Below are positions 48,381 to 57,431 of a DNA stretch of 64,000 bases, piece by piece. The position numbers and the translations under genes were made by a program. Numbering within the stretch: the stretch's first letter is position 1; every line of letters starts with the position of its first letter. The notes below the pieces were generated by a model that saw nothing but the letters and a program-made list of their open reading frames with translations, did not search any database and was not told where the DNA came from. Origin of the DNA: Candidimonas sp. (lineage in GTDB: Bacteria > Pseudomonadota > Gammaproteobacteria > Burkholderiales > Burkholderiaceae_B). The stretch covers positions 1 to 64,000 of the forward strand of contig SCRC01000117.1 in the NCBI GenBank assembly GCA_004297945.1, in the 5' to 3' direction.

Positions 48381-49373
48381 ATGAAATTGAATCGACTTTT
48401 ACTATTGGCAGCCACGGCACTAAGCATCACCACCGTGCACGCCGAAACCTTAACCCTGAAACTGACGCACCAATGGCCTCAGGGCGACAGCCGCGACAAC
48501 GGCGCGCGGTTATTTGCCAAGGAAGTCACCAAACACGACCCGTCGATCAAGTTCCGTATTTATCCGGGTGCCTCGCTGATCAGCAACCCCCTGAAACAGG
48601 CCGACGCACTGGCCGACGGTTCGATCGACCTAAGCGTCATTCCGCTAGTCTACGATGTGGGCAAAGCACCCGAATTTTCCATCACCATTTTGCCTGGCGT
48701 TATGAAAAACATCGACGATGCAATGCGTTTCAAGAACACCGAATACGAAAAACTGCTGCAAGCCGTCGCCGAGAAACAGGGCTTCCACATACTGACCTGG
48801 TGGTGGATGGAAGGGGGCATTGCCAATCGTGTGCGGCCGATTACAACACCCGATACCGTCAAGGGGCTTAAATTCAGGGGCGCCGACAGAACCATTGACA
48901 CCATGCTCAAAAGCGCGGGGGCCTCGGTGTTTTCCATGCCCTCGACCGAACTGTATAACGCCTTGCAAACCGGTGTTCTCGACGGATTGATGACTTCGTA
49001 CGATACTTTTATAAGCATGCGCCTTTACGAGCAGACCAAGTACGCAACGCTAGGCGGAAAATACACCATGTTTATCGTGTTCGAGCCTTTGATCATATCG
49101 ACAAAAACCTGGAACAAGCTCACGCCGAAGCAAAAAAAGATATTTAACGCCGCCGCCGATGCAACCCAGGCCAGCTTCAATGCCGAGCAGGAAAAGATCA
49201 AGGCCGAAGTGGTCAGGAAATTCGAAGCGGCCCATGTGAAAGTACACGCCATGACCCAAGCCGAAGATCAAAGCTGGATAGCACTGGCCAAAAAGACCGC
49301 CTGGCCGGAATACGCCCGCACCAGCCCACAAGCAAAGAAATTGCTCGAAGCAGCGGAAAAACTGGGTCAGTAA
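48381..49373 (+). CDS. dctP: TRAP transporter solute-binding protein DctP
   Basis: The 330-residue secreted protein has a signal peptide of about 21 residues ending in VHA, then the DctP fold (LTLKLTHQWPQGDSRDNGA). The RGADRTIDTMLKSAGAS segment contains the arginine that pairs with the carboxylate of TRAP substrates. It captures a carboxylic acid for the DctQM permease. A short GCTGCT/AGCAGC hairpin follows the stop (49380-49399). Confidence 0.88.
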   Translation: MKLNRLLLLAATALSITTVHAETLTLKLTHQWPQGDSRDNGARLFAKEVTKHDPSIKFRIYPGASLISNPLKQADALADGSIDLSVIPLVYDVGKAPEFSITILPGVMKNIDDAMRFKNTEYEKLLQAVAEKQGFHILTWWWMEGGIANRVRPITTPDTVKGLKFRGADRTIDTMLKSAGASVFSMPSTELYNALQTGVLDGLMTSYDTFISMRLYEQTKYATLGGKYTMFIVFEPLIISTKTWNKLTPKQKKIFNAAADATQASFNAEQEKIKAEVVRKFEAAHVKVHAMTQAEDQSWIALAKKTAWPEYARTSPQAKKLLEAAEKLGQ

Positions 49374-49415
49374 CTTCTTGCTGCTACCGCCCCAGCAGCG
49401 ACAGGCTCCGGAGAC

Positions 49416-49934
49416 ATGACCGAGATGCACTATTTTGACCGATGGATTGGCAGGGCCAGCGTATTCCTGGCTGCCCTGGCCGCCATTTTATTATTGGCCG
49501 CCACGATCATCATTACCTGGATGGTTTTTGAGCGCAGCATCGGCTGGCAAAGCTCCTGGGAACTGGAAATAGCGATCGAATTGATGATTTCGGCGATTTT
49601 CCTCGGCTCACCGTATACGCTGTCCACGGGGGGCCACGTCAAAATGGATTTGCTCGAATCGGTCGTGCCGGGCCGCCTGCAGCGCAAACTGTCGTTTCTC
49701 GCCAAACTGGCCAGTTGTCTTGTCTGTATTTACCTGGGTTGGGAAGGCTTGGGCATGGCGTTGCATGCGTACGCTACCGGAGAGCGCACGTTGGGCGTGT
49801 GGCGAGCCCTGGTTTGGCCCAAATATGCAACCATCCCAATCGGCATGTTCCTCACTGCGCTGCAATACCTGGTCGAAATGCGCAAGGATCATTCCGGCAA
49901 TACCGACAAAAACAGCGCGGGAGCGGCATTATGA
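49416..49934 (+). CDS. dctQ: TRAP transporter small permease DctQ
   Basis: A 172-residue protein with four transmembrane helices (about 15-36, 50-68, 90-110 and 135-152) and the family motif WELEIAIELMI near residue 48. It associates with DctM. Its stop TGA overlaps the dctM start (ATGA). Confidence 0.87.
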   Translation: MTEMHYFDRWIGRASVFLAALAAILLLAATIIITWMVFERSIGWQSSWELEIAIELMISAIFLGSPYTLSTGGHVKMDLLESVVPGRLQRKLSFLAKLASCLVCIYLGWEGLGMALHAYATGERTLGVWRALVWPKYATIPIGMFLTALQYLVEMRKDHSGNTDKNSAGAAL

Positions 49935-51253
49935 CGGAACTGCAAATAGGCGGATTATTACTAATTGCCACTTTTGTGATTTTATTTTCGGGCGTTCCAA
50001 TCGCGTTCGGCCTAGTGCTGGTCTCGATTGTCTTTCTGCAGGTTTTCGGCGACGGCCACGCGCTGGCGGCAATTCCCAATACCTTCGTGGGCGAGCTGTC
50101 CAATTTCGCCCTGCTGACGATTCCGCTCTTCGTGCTGCTGGGCTGCACCATCGGGGCTTCCAAGGCAGGCAAGGATCTGTACGAATCGCTGCACCGCTGG
50201 CTTTTCAAAATACCTGGCGGCCTGGTCATTGCCAATATCCTCGGCTGTGGCCTGTTCGCCGCCATGTGCGGCTCCAGCGCGGCTACCGCCGCGGCCATCG
50301 GTAAAGTCGGCATTCCGGAAATGATAAAAAGAAATGTCGCGCCGCGCCTGGCCACCGGCTCAATTGCCGCCGGCGGCACACTGGGCATCCTGATTCCACC
50401 CTCGCTGACATTCATTGTCTATGGCATTGTCACGCATACGTCCATTGCGCGCCTATTCCTGGCCGGCGTCATACCTGGGGTGATGCTGGTCGCCCTATTT
50501 GCAGCCTATGCCTGGCTGAGCAGCCTGCGCACAATTAAAAAAGCCAAGTTTGCACCAGCCATCGAACACTTCACGCTTGGTCAGAAAATAAGCGGATTGA
50601 TCCGCACTGCCCCGTTCCTGGCCATTATCATTGCCGTCACCGTCTTCATGTACGGCGGCATTGCGACCCCCTCGGAAGTGGCGGCGATTGCCGCTTTCCT
50701 GGCGCTGGTCATGGTCATGATCGTTTATAGAACCTACCGCATCCGCGATATATGGCCAATTATGCGCGACGCCGTGAGCGAATCGTGCATGATCCTGATG
50801 ATCGTCGCCGCGGCGGCCGTCTTTGCGTACATGATGTCCTACCTTTATATAACGCAAAGCCTGGCCGAATATATGTTCAGCTGGAACCTAAGCAATTGGC
50901 AACTGATCCTGATCCTGAACATTTTCTTGCTGATCGCGGGTTTTTTCCTGCCAGCCGTCTCTGTCATCCTGATGAGCATGCCGGTCATCCTGCCGGTTCT
51001 GGCGCATAGCCATATCGACTTGATCTGGTTTGCCGTCATGCTCACCATTAATTTGGAAATCGGCCTGATTCACCCCCCTTTGGGTCTGAACCTGTTCGTC
51101 ATTCGCGGCGTCGCCCCCACCGTACCCCTGCGCGACATCATGCTCGGGGCGCTACCCTTCGTGGTGATTCTGTTATTGTTTATCGTGCTGCTCGCCGCCT
51201 TCCCCGGCATCGCCACCTGGTTGCCCATCCGGTTAATGGGCCCAGGAACATAA
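49931..51253 (+). CDS. dctM: TRAP transporter large permease DctM
   Basis: A 440-residue secondary transporter with about 12 helices. Family marks include the CGLFAAMCGSSAATAAAIGKVGIPEM block and the HPPLGLNLFVIRG block (both are only quoted in part here). It drives uptake with a sodium gradient. The ATG at 49931 overlaps the dctQ stop by four bases; the frame stays open further up but only as a shadow of dctQ. Confidence 0.9.
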   Translation: MTELQIGGLLLIATFVILFSGVPIAFGLVLVSIVFLQVFGDGHALAAIPNTFVGELSNFALLTIPLFVLLGCTIGASKAGKDLYESLHRWLFKIPGGLVIANILGCGLFAAMCGSSAATAAAIGKVGIPEMIKRNVAPRLATGSIAAGGTLGILIPPSLTFIVYGIVTHTSIARLFLAGVIPGVMLVALFAAYAWLSSLRTIKKAKFAPAIEHFTLGQKISGLIRTAPFLAIIIAVTVFMYGGIATPSEVAAIAAFLALVMVMIVYRTYRIRDIWPIMRDAVSESCMILMIVAAAAVFAYMMSYLYITQSLAEYMFSWNLSNWQLILILNIFLLIAGFFLPAVSVILMSMPVILPVLAHSHIDLIWFAVMLTINLEIGLIHPPLGLNLFVIRGVAPTVPLRDIMLGALPFVVILLLFIVLLAAFPGIATWLPIRLMGPGT

Positions 51254-51295
51254 GCGGCCAAGCTACCCTTTGTACTCAACTAACCAAGAGGCACC

Positions 51296-52033
51296 ATGCA
51301 AGATCAGGCCCCCGAATTACGCATTGCCGGAAACGTCGCAACCATCACGCTGAGACGACCCAGCCAGCATAATCGAATTGCGCCGGATGACTGCACCGTC
51401 ATCAGCAATCAGTTGTCGCATCTGGCCGCCGATGCGGCGGTTCAAGTATTGATCATTACCGGAACCGGCACCAAAACCTTCAGCTCGGGCTATACCCTGG
51501 GCGCCATCAAGGACCAACTGGACAGCCGATTCGAAGACATGCTCGATTGCGTCGAACAGTTTCCACGGCCCACCATCTGCGCATTGAACGGCAGCGTTTA
51601 CGGCGGCGCGACCGACCTGGCGCTATGCTGCGACTTCCGTCTGGGCATAAGGGGCAGCAAAATGCTGATGCCCGCATCGCGCATAGGCCTGCATTATTAC
51701 CCGGGAGGAATACGGCGCTACGTGCGGGTGCTAGGGCTGGCCGCGGCCAAGAAATTATTCCTGACCGCGCAAACCATCGACGATGACGAGATGCTGCGTC
51801 TGGGCTTTCTAACCGAGAGGGTCGACGCCGCCGAACTGGACGCCATGGTGCGCACCTATGTCGAACACATCCTGGCCTGCGAGCCCAAGGTGCTGGTCAC
51901 CCTTAAAGCCGATTTGATGAGCACCGCGTATGGCTCCGCCGATCAAAACATCTTGCGCGCGCATTACACCGAATCGCTAAGCTCTCCCGAACTGAGTGTT
52001 CGCCTTGCGGCTATCAATGACAAGAAGCGGTAA
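51296..52033 (+). CDS. Crotonase-fold enzyme, possibly a decarboxylase
   Basis: A 245-residue crotonase. The oxyanion-hole positions are present (FSSGYTLGAI and NGSVYGGATDLALCCD). The two glutamates of enoyl-CoA hydratases are replaced: by D107 in GGATDLAL and by A127 in MPASRIGL. Its loop MPASRIGLHYYPGGIRR aligns by eye with the TPVNLGVPYNLVGIH loop of E. coli methylmalonyl-CoA decarboxylase (YgfG/ScpB), with Y134 at the place of the catalytic tyrosine. That is from memory of the family, so a decarboxylase role is inference. It ends the CaiB-DctPQM operon and is convergent with trpS. Confidence 0.75.
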   Translation: MQDQAPELRIAGNVATITLRRPSQHNRIAPDDCTVISNQLSHLAADAAVQVLIITGTGTKTFSSGYTLGAIKDQLDSRFEDMLDCVEQFPRPTICALNGSVYGGATDLALCCDFRLGIRGSKMLMPASRIGLHYYPGGIRRYVRVLGLAAAKKLFLTAQTIDDDEMLRLGFLTERVDAAELDAMVRTYVEHILACEPKVLVTLKADLMSTAYGSADQNILRAHYTESLSSPELSVRLAAINDKKR

Positions 52034-52061
52034 TTCCATTCAAGGGCTATCTGCGCAAGGG

Positions 52062-53408
52062 CTACTTGGCGCCCTGATCCTCATCCATTTCACGCAGCGC
52101 GGCGCGCAACGGCGGCAGGCCGCTTGCCGCGCAACGGCCTATCACCTGACCGGCCACACTGAAGGTGACCACGCCATCGTGCTCAGCCAGAATGTCGTCG
52201 AGCACGGCTGATCGCAAGCGTTGAATAGCCTGTCCCGCCGCCTGCGGGTGAATAAACGGTTCGGACTGCAGCAGCTCGCTTGCATCGGCGCCCAATATCC
52301 GGAAACGGAATTGGCCCGCTTCATCGCGGAAACTGACGAACCGCGCACGCCTGCCAGTTGCTTTTGGCTTCGCCGTACTAGGCAACGCCGCCTGCGTTGG
52401 CTGACGCAGGCCCACCGCCACACGCAACTGCATCATAAATGCCGACGATAATTTACGTGCTTTTGCGGCGCCCGCCTGCAAGATATCTTCAATGCGATCA
52501 GGCCGCGCCATGAGCTCGGCATACTGTGCGCGCATGGGCGCCAAGTCTTGTTCTATCCGCTTGCACAGCAATTCCTTCGCGTCACCCCAACCCAGCCCCT
52601 GTTCCAGGTCGAGCCTGAACTGCGTCGATTCGTCAACGGTGGCAAAGGCGCGATACAGCGTATACAAATGAGAGCCCTCGGCGTCCTTGGGCTGGCCGGG
52701 CTGGCGCGAATCGGTCACGATACGCATGACGGCGGCGCGCATGGCGGCGGCCCCCCCCTCGAACAGGGGAATTGTATTGTCGTAGCTTTTGGACATCTTG
52801 CGCCCATCCAGCCCCGGCAAAGTCGCTACTTCGTCATCGATCTGCACTTCGGGCAGTACAAAATAATCGTTGCCACGGCCATACAGGTGATTAAAGCGCT
52901 GCGCAATGTCGCGCGTCATTTCCAGATGCTGGATTTGATCGCGGCCCACCGGCACCTTGTTCGCATTGAACATCAATATGTCCGCCGCCATCAGGACCGG
53001 ATACGAAAACAGGCCCATGGTAATGCCGTCATCGGGATCAAGCTGCTTGAGTTGGTTCTGATCAACCGAGGCCTTGTAGGCGTGCGCGCGATTCATCAAG
53101 CCCTTGGGCGCTACACAAGTGAGCATCCAGCACAGTTCGGGGATTTCTGGAATATCGGATTGGCGATAAAACGTAACCTTGTCGGTATCCAGGCCGGCGG
53201 CGATCCACGTGGCGGCAATTTCCAGGCGCGAGCGCGCGATGCGCTGCGGATCGTCACATTTGATCAGGGCATGGTAGTCGGCCATAAAATAAAAAGCATC
53301 GACCCCCGCTTGCGTACTGGCGCGGATCGACGGGCGAATCGCCCCCGCGTAATTGCCCAGATGCGGAGTTCCAGAGGTGGTAATGCCGGTTAATACACGG
53401 GTATTCAT
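52062..53408 (-). CDS. trpS: Tryptophanyl-tRNA synthetase with C-terminal YegP/DUF1508-like domain
   Basis: The 448-residue enzyme charges tRNA-Trp. The class I motifs are TSGTPHLGNY (HIGH type, residues 10-19) and GRKMSKSYDNT. A usual TrpS ends near residue 330-345; here about 100 residues follow, in which GQFRFRILG...LLQSEPF..PQAAGQAIQRLRS matches the beta-hairpin unit of the YegP/DUF1508 family by eye, and a second, weaker unit follows. The ATG at 53406-53408 gives the standard N-terminus MNTRVLTGI. The gap to the zapE stop is 70 bases. Confidence 0.9.
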   Translation of the reverse strand: MNTRVLTGITTSGTPHLGNYAGAIRPSIRASTQAGVDAFYFMADYHALIKCDDPQRIARSRLEIAATWIAAGLDTDKVTFYRQSDIPEIPELCWMLTCVAPKGLMNRAHAYKASVDQNQLKQLDPDDGITMGLFSYPVLMAADILMFNANKVPVGRDQIQHLEMTRDIAQRFNHLYGRGNDYFVLPEVQIDDEVATLPGLDGRKMSKSYDNTIPLFEGGAAAMRAAVMRIVTDSRQPGQPKDAEGSHLYTLYRAFATVDESTQFRLDLEQGLGWGDAKELLCKRIEQDLAPMRAQYAELMARPDRIEDILQAGAAKARKLSSAFMMQLRVAVGLRQPTQAALPSTAKPKATGRRARFVSFRDEAGQFRFRILGADASELLQSEPFIHPQAAGQAIQRLRSAVLDDILAEHDGVVTFSVAGQVIGRCAASGLPPLRAALREMDEDQGAK

Positions 53409-53478
53409 GGGCCTCGGTATGAAGTAAGAATGGAAGGAACAAGCATGTGCCTGACTAAAGCCGGCACATTGCCAAAGA

Positions 53479-54570
53479 TCATAGAAGCACGGCTGACCGA
53501 CGCTCCGACTCAATATATTCCTGCGACTGCATTTCCATGATACGTGAAACCGTACGCTGGAATTCATTGGCCAACGCCCCGTGGGTATAGAGCTCATCGG
53601 GCGCGCATTCAGCCGATATGATCAACTGGATTTTATGATCATAAAACACATCGACCAGCCAGGTGAATCGCCGCGCTTCCGAGGCATAGCGCGGCCCCAT
53701 GCAAGGCACATCCGAAAGTATGACAGTGTGAAAGCGGCTGGCCAGATCCATATAGTCGATCTGCGAGCGCGGGCCGCCGCACAAGGTGGCGAAATCGAAC
53801 CATACAACACTGCCGCTCAAGGCAACTGCCTTGATCTCACGGCCCTCGATCGTCAGCACCGGAGTCTGCGGCGCCGTATCACACAGACGATCAAACGCCG
53901 CGCGCAACTCGATTTTGGTGGACTCGGTGATGGGCGACAGATACATGCGCAACTGCGCCAGCGTGCGCCGACGATAATCCACGCCCGAATCGACGTTGAG
54001 CACATCCATGCGGTCCTGAATCAATTTGATCGCCGGCAAAATCCGATCACGCTGCAAGCCGTCCGGATAAAGAGTGGAAGGCTCGTAGTTGGACGTCATG
54101 ACAAACGAGGCGCCCAGCTCAAACAGCTTAAGCAACAGGCGATAGAGAATCATGGCGTCGGCAATATCGGACACGTGAAACTCGTCGAAGCAAATCAGGC
54201 GATAACGCAAAGCTACACGTCGTGCGACTTCGTCCAGGGGGTTCTCCTGGCCCTTGACCTCTTGCAGCTCTCGATGCACCCCGCGCATGAATTCATGAAA
54301 ATGCAAACGAATCTTGCGCTTGACGGGTACTGTCAAGTAAAAGGCGTCCATCAGAAAGCTTTTTCCCCGGCCAACCCCGCCCCACAGGTATACGCCGCGC
54401 GGAACCTCGGGCCGGGCGAAGATTTTTTTCAGCCGGTTTGAACGTGCCTGCTTGAAATCGAGCCACTCGTCAAAATAACGCTGTAAACGATCGACGGCCA
54501 TCGATTGGGCCGCATCGGGCTCATAGCCGCGCTCGACCAAGACTTGCCGATAATAGTCGCGCACGTTCAT
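53479..54570 (-). CDS. zapE: Cell division ATPase ZapE (AFG1-like)
   Basis: A 363-residue AAA+ ATPase of the ZapE/AFG1 family, which helps destabilise FtsZ rings in E. coli. Walker A is WGGVGRGKS, Walker B CFDEFHVSDIADAM, sensor MTSNYEPSTLYPDGLQR. It is the fourth gene in the odhA-odhB-lpdA-zapE order, 54 bases after lpdA, a layout shared by Bordetella-like genomes. Confidence 0.92.
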   Translation of the reverse strand: MNVRDYYRQVLVERGYEPDAAQSMAVDRLQRYFDEWLDFKQARSNRLKKIFARPEVPRGVYLWGGVGRGKSFLMDAFYLTVPVKRKIRLHFHEFMRGVHRELQEVKGQENPLDEVARRVALRYRLICFDEFHVSDIADAMILYRLLLKLFELGASFVMTSNYEPSTLYPDGLQRDRILPAIKLIQDRMDVLNVDSGVDYRRRTLAQLRMYLSPITESTKIELRAAFDRLCDTAPQTPVLTIEGREIKAVALSGSVVWFDFATLCGGPRSQIDYMDLASRFHTVILSDVPCMGPRYASEARRFTWLVDVFYDHKIQLIISAECAPDELYTHGALANEFQRTVSRIMEMQSQEYIESERRSAVLL

Positions 54571-54624
54571 TTCAGATGAACCCGCGCAAAACCGGCAAAC
54601 CGCAAGGCCAGGTTAAAGTTGAAA

Positions 54625-56052
54625 TTAGAAATTCAATGCTCGCTTGCCAACCGCCAGAGCCGCTTCCTTGAGCGCCTCGGACAAGGTCGGATGAGCATGG
54701 CAAATCCGGCCGATATCTTCGGCCGCACCACGAAATTCCATCACCGTCACGGCCTCGGCAACCAGCTCTGAAGCCATGGGCCCGATAATATGCACACCCA
54801 GCACTTCATCGGTTTTGGCGTCGGCCAGCACCTTCACGAAACCGGTCGTATCGCCCAGTGCGCGAGCACGGCCGTTGGCCAGAAACGGGAAACTCCCAGC
54901 CTTGTATTCGCGGCCTTCAGTTTTGAGCTGCTGCTCGGTTTTGCCGACCCAGGCGATTTCAGGGGATGTATAAATAACCCAAGGGATAGTACCGAAATTG
55001 ACATGGCCGTGCTGGCCGGCAATACGCTCGGCGACCGCTACACCTTCTTCTTCAGCCTTGTGCGCCAGCATGGGGCCGCGCACCACGTCGCCCACCGCCC
55101 ACACGTTGGGCAGATTGGTTTTGCAATCTTCATCCACCACCACGAAACCACGATCGTCGAGCTTCAAGCCAACCGTTTCCACACCCAGCCCTTCGGTATG
55201 CGGCACGCGGCCAATCGAGACGATAAGCTTATCGACGACCATTTCCTGCTCGGCGCCAGCCGCATCGGCGTAGGTGATCGAAATGCTCTTGGCGCTGGCC
55301 TTGACCTCGCCAATCTTGATGCCCGTCTGGATGATCAGATTTTGTTTGGCAAAGGCCTTTTGCGCTTCCTTGGCGACCTGCTGGTCGGCTGCGGCCAGAA
55401 AGTCCGGCATCGCTTCCAGAATGGTGACCTCGGCGCCCAAACGGCGCCAAACGCTACCCAGTTCCAGGCCAACCACACCCGCGCCAATTACGCCCAGCTT
55501 TTTAGGAACCGCAGGAATACGCAAGGCGCCATCATTGGACAACACCTGCTTTTCATCGAAGGGCAGGCCGGGCAAGGCACGCGGCGAAGAGCCCGTGGCC
55601 ACCACCACGTGTCGAGCCACCAGGTCTTCTTCGGAAGCGCCGGACACTTTAATCGACCAACCTCCATCAACCTGCGACACAAACGAACCCGTGCCATGAA
55701 AGAACGTGATCTTGTTCTTTTTGAAAAGGTACAAAATGCCATCGTTGTTCTGCTTGACCACATTGCGCTTGCGGTCGATTAGCGTGTCGAGCTTGAGCGT
55801 GACGTCTTTGACCTCGATGCCGTGCTCGGCAAAATGGTGATTGACCTGTTCGTAATGTTCGGACGATTGCAGCAATGCCTTGGACGGAATGCAGCCCACA
55901 TTGGTGCACGTGCCGCCAGGGGCCGGCTTGCCCTCGGCGGTGCTCCAGGCATCAATGCATGCGACAGTCAGCCCCAGTTGCGCCGCGCGTATGGCGGCAA
56001 TATACCCGCCAGGTCCCGCGCCTATAACGACCACGTCGAATTGTTTAGCCAT
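54625..56052 (-). CDS. lpdA: Dihydrolipoyl dehydrogenase (E3)
   Basis: The 475-residue flavoprotein reoxidises the lipoyl groups of the 2-oxoglutarate dehydrogenase complex. The FAD motif GAGPGGYIAA is at residues 11-20, the redox disulfide is C49-TNVG-C54 in GGTCTNVGCIPSK, and the C-terminal His-Glu pair is in HAHPTLSEALKEAA. It lies 139 bases downstream of odhB, a gap that holds a hairpin. Confidence 0.95.
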   Translation of the reverse strand: MAKQFDVVVIGAGPGGYIAAIRAAQLGLTVACIDAWSTAEGKPAPGGTCTNVGCIPSKALLQSSEHYEQVNHHFAEHGIEVKDVTLKLDTLIDRKRNVVKQNNDGILYLFKKNKITFFHGTGSFVSQVDGGWSIKVSGASEEDLVARHVVVATGSSPRALPGLPFDEKQVLSNDGALRIPAVPKKLGVIGAGVVGLELGSVWRRLGAEVTILEAMPDFLAAADQQVAKEAQKAFAKQNLIIQTGIKIGEVKASAKSISITYADAAGAEQEMVVDKLIVSIGRVPHTEGLGVETVGLKLDDRGFVVVDEDCKTNLPNVWAVGDVVRGPMLAHKAEEEGVAVAERIAGQHGHVNFGTIPWVIYTSPEIAWVGKTEQQLKTEGREYKAGSFPFLANGRARALGDTTGFVKVLADAKTDEVLGVHIIGPMASELVAEAVTVMEFRGAAEDIGRICHAHPTLSEALKEAALAVGKRALNF

Positions 56053-56127
56053 GTTTTTTACTCGATAAAATCATAAACAACGCAAGGTCGCAACAGGCCT
56101 TGCACGATACCCTGACGGAGTGTGCGA

Positions 56128-56158
56128 GCGGCGTATTTTCTTGCAACGAATACGCCGC
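56128..56158. other. Perfect 10-bp hairpin between odhB and lpdA
   Basis: GCGGCGTATT (56128-56137) pairs with AATACGCCGC (56149-56158) around an 11-base loop. No T run follows on either strand. A smaller GCAAGG / CCTTGC inverted repeat lies beside it (near 56090-56105). Both may affect mRNA processing between odhB and lpdA. Confidence 0.5.
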
Positions 56159-56191
56159 CCAAGGTCAAGACATGAATCTGCGCCCTGAGCC

Positions 56192-57400
56192 TTAGACATC
56201 CAGCAAGAGGCGTTGAGGATCTTCGAGCGCTTCTTTCATGGCCACCAGGGCCAGGACGGCCTCGCGGCCATCGATAAGCCGGTGATCATAGGACAGCGCC
56301 AGATAATTCATGGGACGAATGACGATCTGGCCATTCTCGACCACCGCACGATCCTTGGTGGCGTGAACGCCCAAAATAGCCGCTTGCGGAGGGTTGATGA
56401 TGGGGGTGGACAGCATTGATCCAAACACCCCGCCGTTCGAAATCGAGAACGTGCCGCCGGTCAGGTCTTCAAGACTGATTTTGCCATCACGCGCACGAGC
56501 GCCGAAGTCGGCAATCTGCTTTTCGATATCGGCAATCGACATCTGATCGGCGTTGCGCAAAATGGGCACGACCAGGCCGCGCGGACTGCCCACCGCAATG
56601 CCGATGTCGAAATAGCCATGATATATAACATCTTTGCCATCGACCGAGGCGTTAACGACCGGGTACTTCTTTAACGCCGCAACCACGGCCTTGACAAAAA
56701 ACGACATGAAACCCAGTTTCACGCCATGTTCTTTTTCAAACTTTTCCTTGTACTTGTTGCGCAGGTCGATGACGCCTTGCATGTTCACTTCGTTGAACGT
56801 GGTGAGAATCGCGTTTTCAGATTGCGACTGCAGCAGGCGTTCAGCCACGCGGGCGCGCAGGCGGCTCATGGGCACGCGCTGTTCAGGGCGGCCATCAAGC
56901 GACAGGGTGGCCGCAACCACCGGCGCGGCGGCAGGCTTGACGGCCTGGGCAGCGTTGACCTGTAGCGCATCACCCTTGGTGATGCGCCCGCCCCGCCCCG
57001 TACCTTCGACCGACGCGGGATCAACCCCTTTGTCGGCCAGGATCTTGGCTGCGGCCGGCGAAGCAACAGACGACGCTGCCGCGCTGGCCGTTGCAGGCGC
57101 AGCCACCTGGGGTGCCGGCGCCGCTGCAGCCGCCAACGCCACTGGCGCAGCCGCTTTGCCAGCGCTATCAATACGCGCCAAAACCTCGCCCGAGGTGACG
57201 GTGCTGCCATCGCCCTTGACGATCTCACTGAGCACACCCGAAGCGGGTGCCGGGACTTCAAGCACCACTTTGTCCGTTTCGACTTCGATCAGAATTTCGT
57301 CTTCAGTTACGGCCTCGCCAGGTTGTTTTTTCCAGTTAAGCAAGGTTGCCTCGGAAACCGATTCGGAAAGCTGGGGGACGAGAACATCAGTGATAGCCAT
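56192..57400 (-). CDS. odhB: Dihydrolipoamide succinyltransferase (E2 of 2-oxoglutarate dehydrogenase)
   Basis: The 402-residue E2 has one lipoyl domain (1-75, with the lipoyl lysine in [12 protein letters not shown] at about residue 43), an Ala/Pro linker, a peripheral-subunit-binding domain (about 115-150, [20 protein letters not shown]) and a C-terminal catalytic domain ending in [14 protein letters not shown] with the HxxxDG motif. It transfers the succinyl group to CoA. It is 32 bases after odhA. Confidence 0.95.
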   Translation of the reverse strand: MAITDVLVPQLSESVSEATLLNWKKQPGEAVTEDEILIEVETDKVVLEVPAPASGVLSEIVKGDGSTVTSGEVLARIDSAGKAAAPVALAAAAAPAPQVAAPATASAAASSVASPAAAKILADKGVDPASVEGTGRGGRITKGDALQVNAAQAVKPAAAPVVAATLSLDGRPEQRVPMSRLRARVAERLLQSQSENAILTTFNEVNMQGVIDLRNKYKEKFEKEHGVKLGFMSFFVKAVVAALKKYPVVNASVDGKDVIYHGYFDIGIAVGSPRGLVVPILRNADQMSIADIEKQIADFGARARDGKISLEDLTGGTFSISNGGVFGSMLSTPIINPPQAAILGVHATKDRAVVENGQIVIRPMNYLALSYDHRLIDGREAVLALVAMKEALEDPQRLLLDV

Positions 57401-57431
57401 AATTTTTTAATCCATGATTTAGAAATATTCA

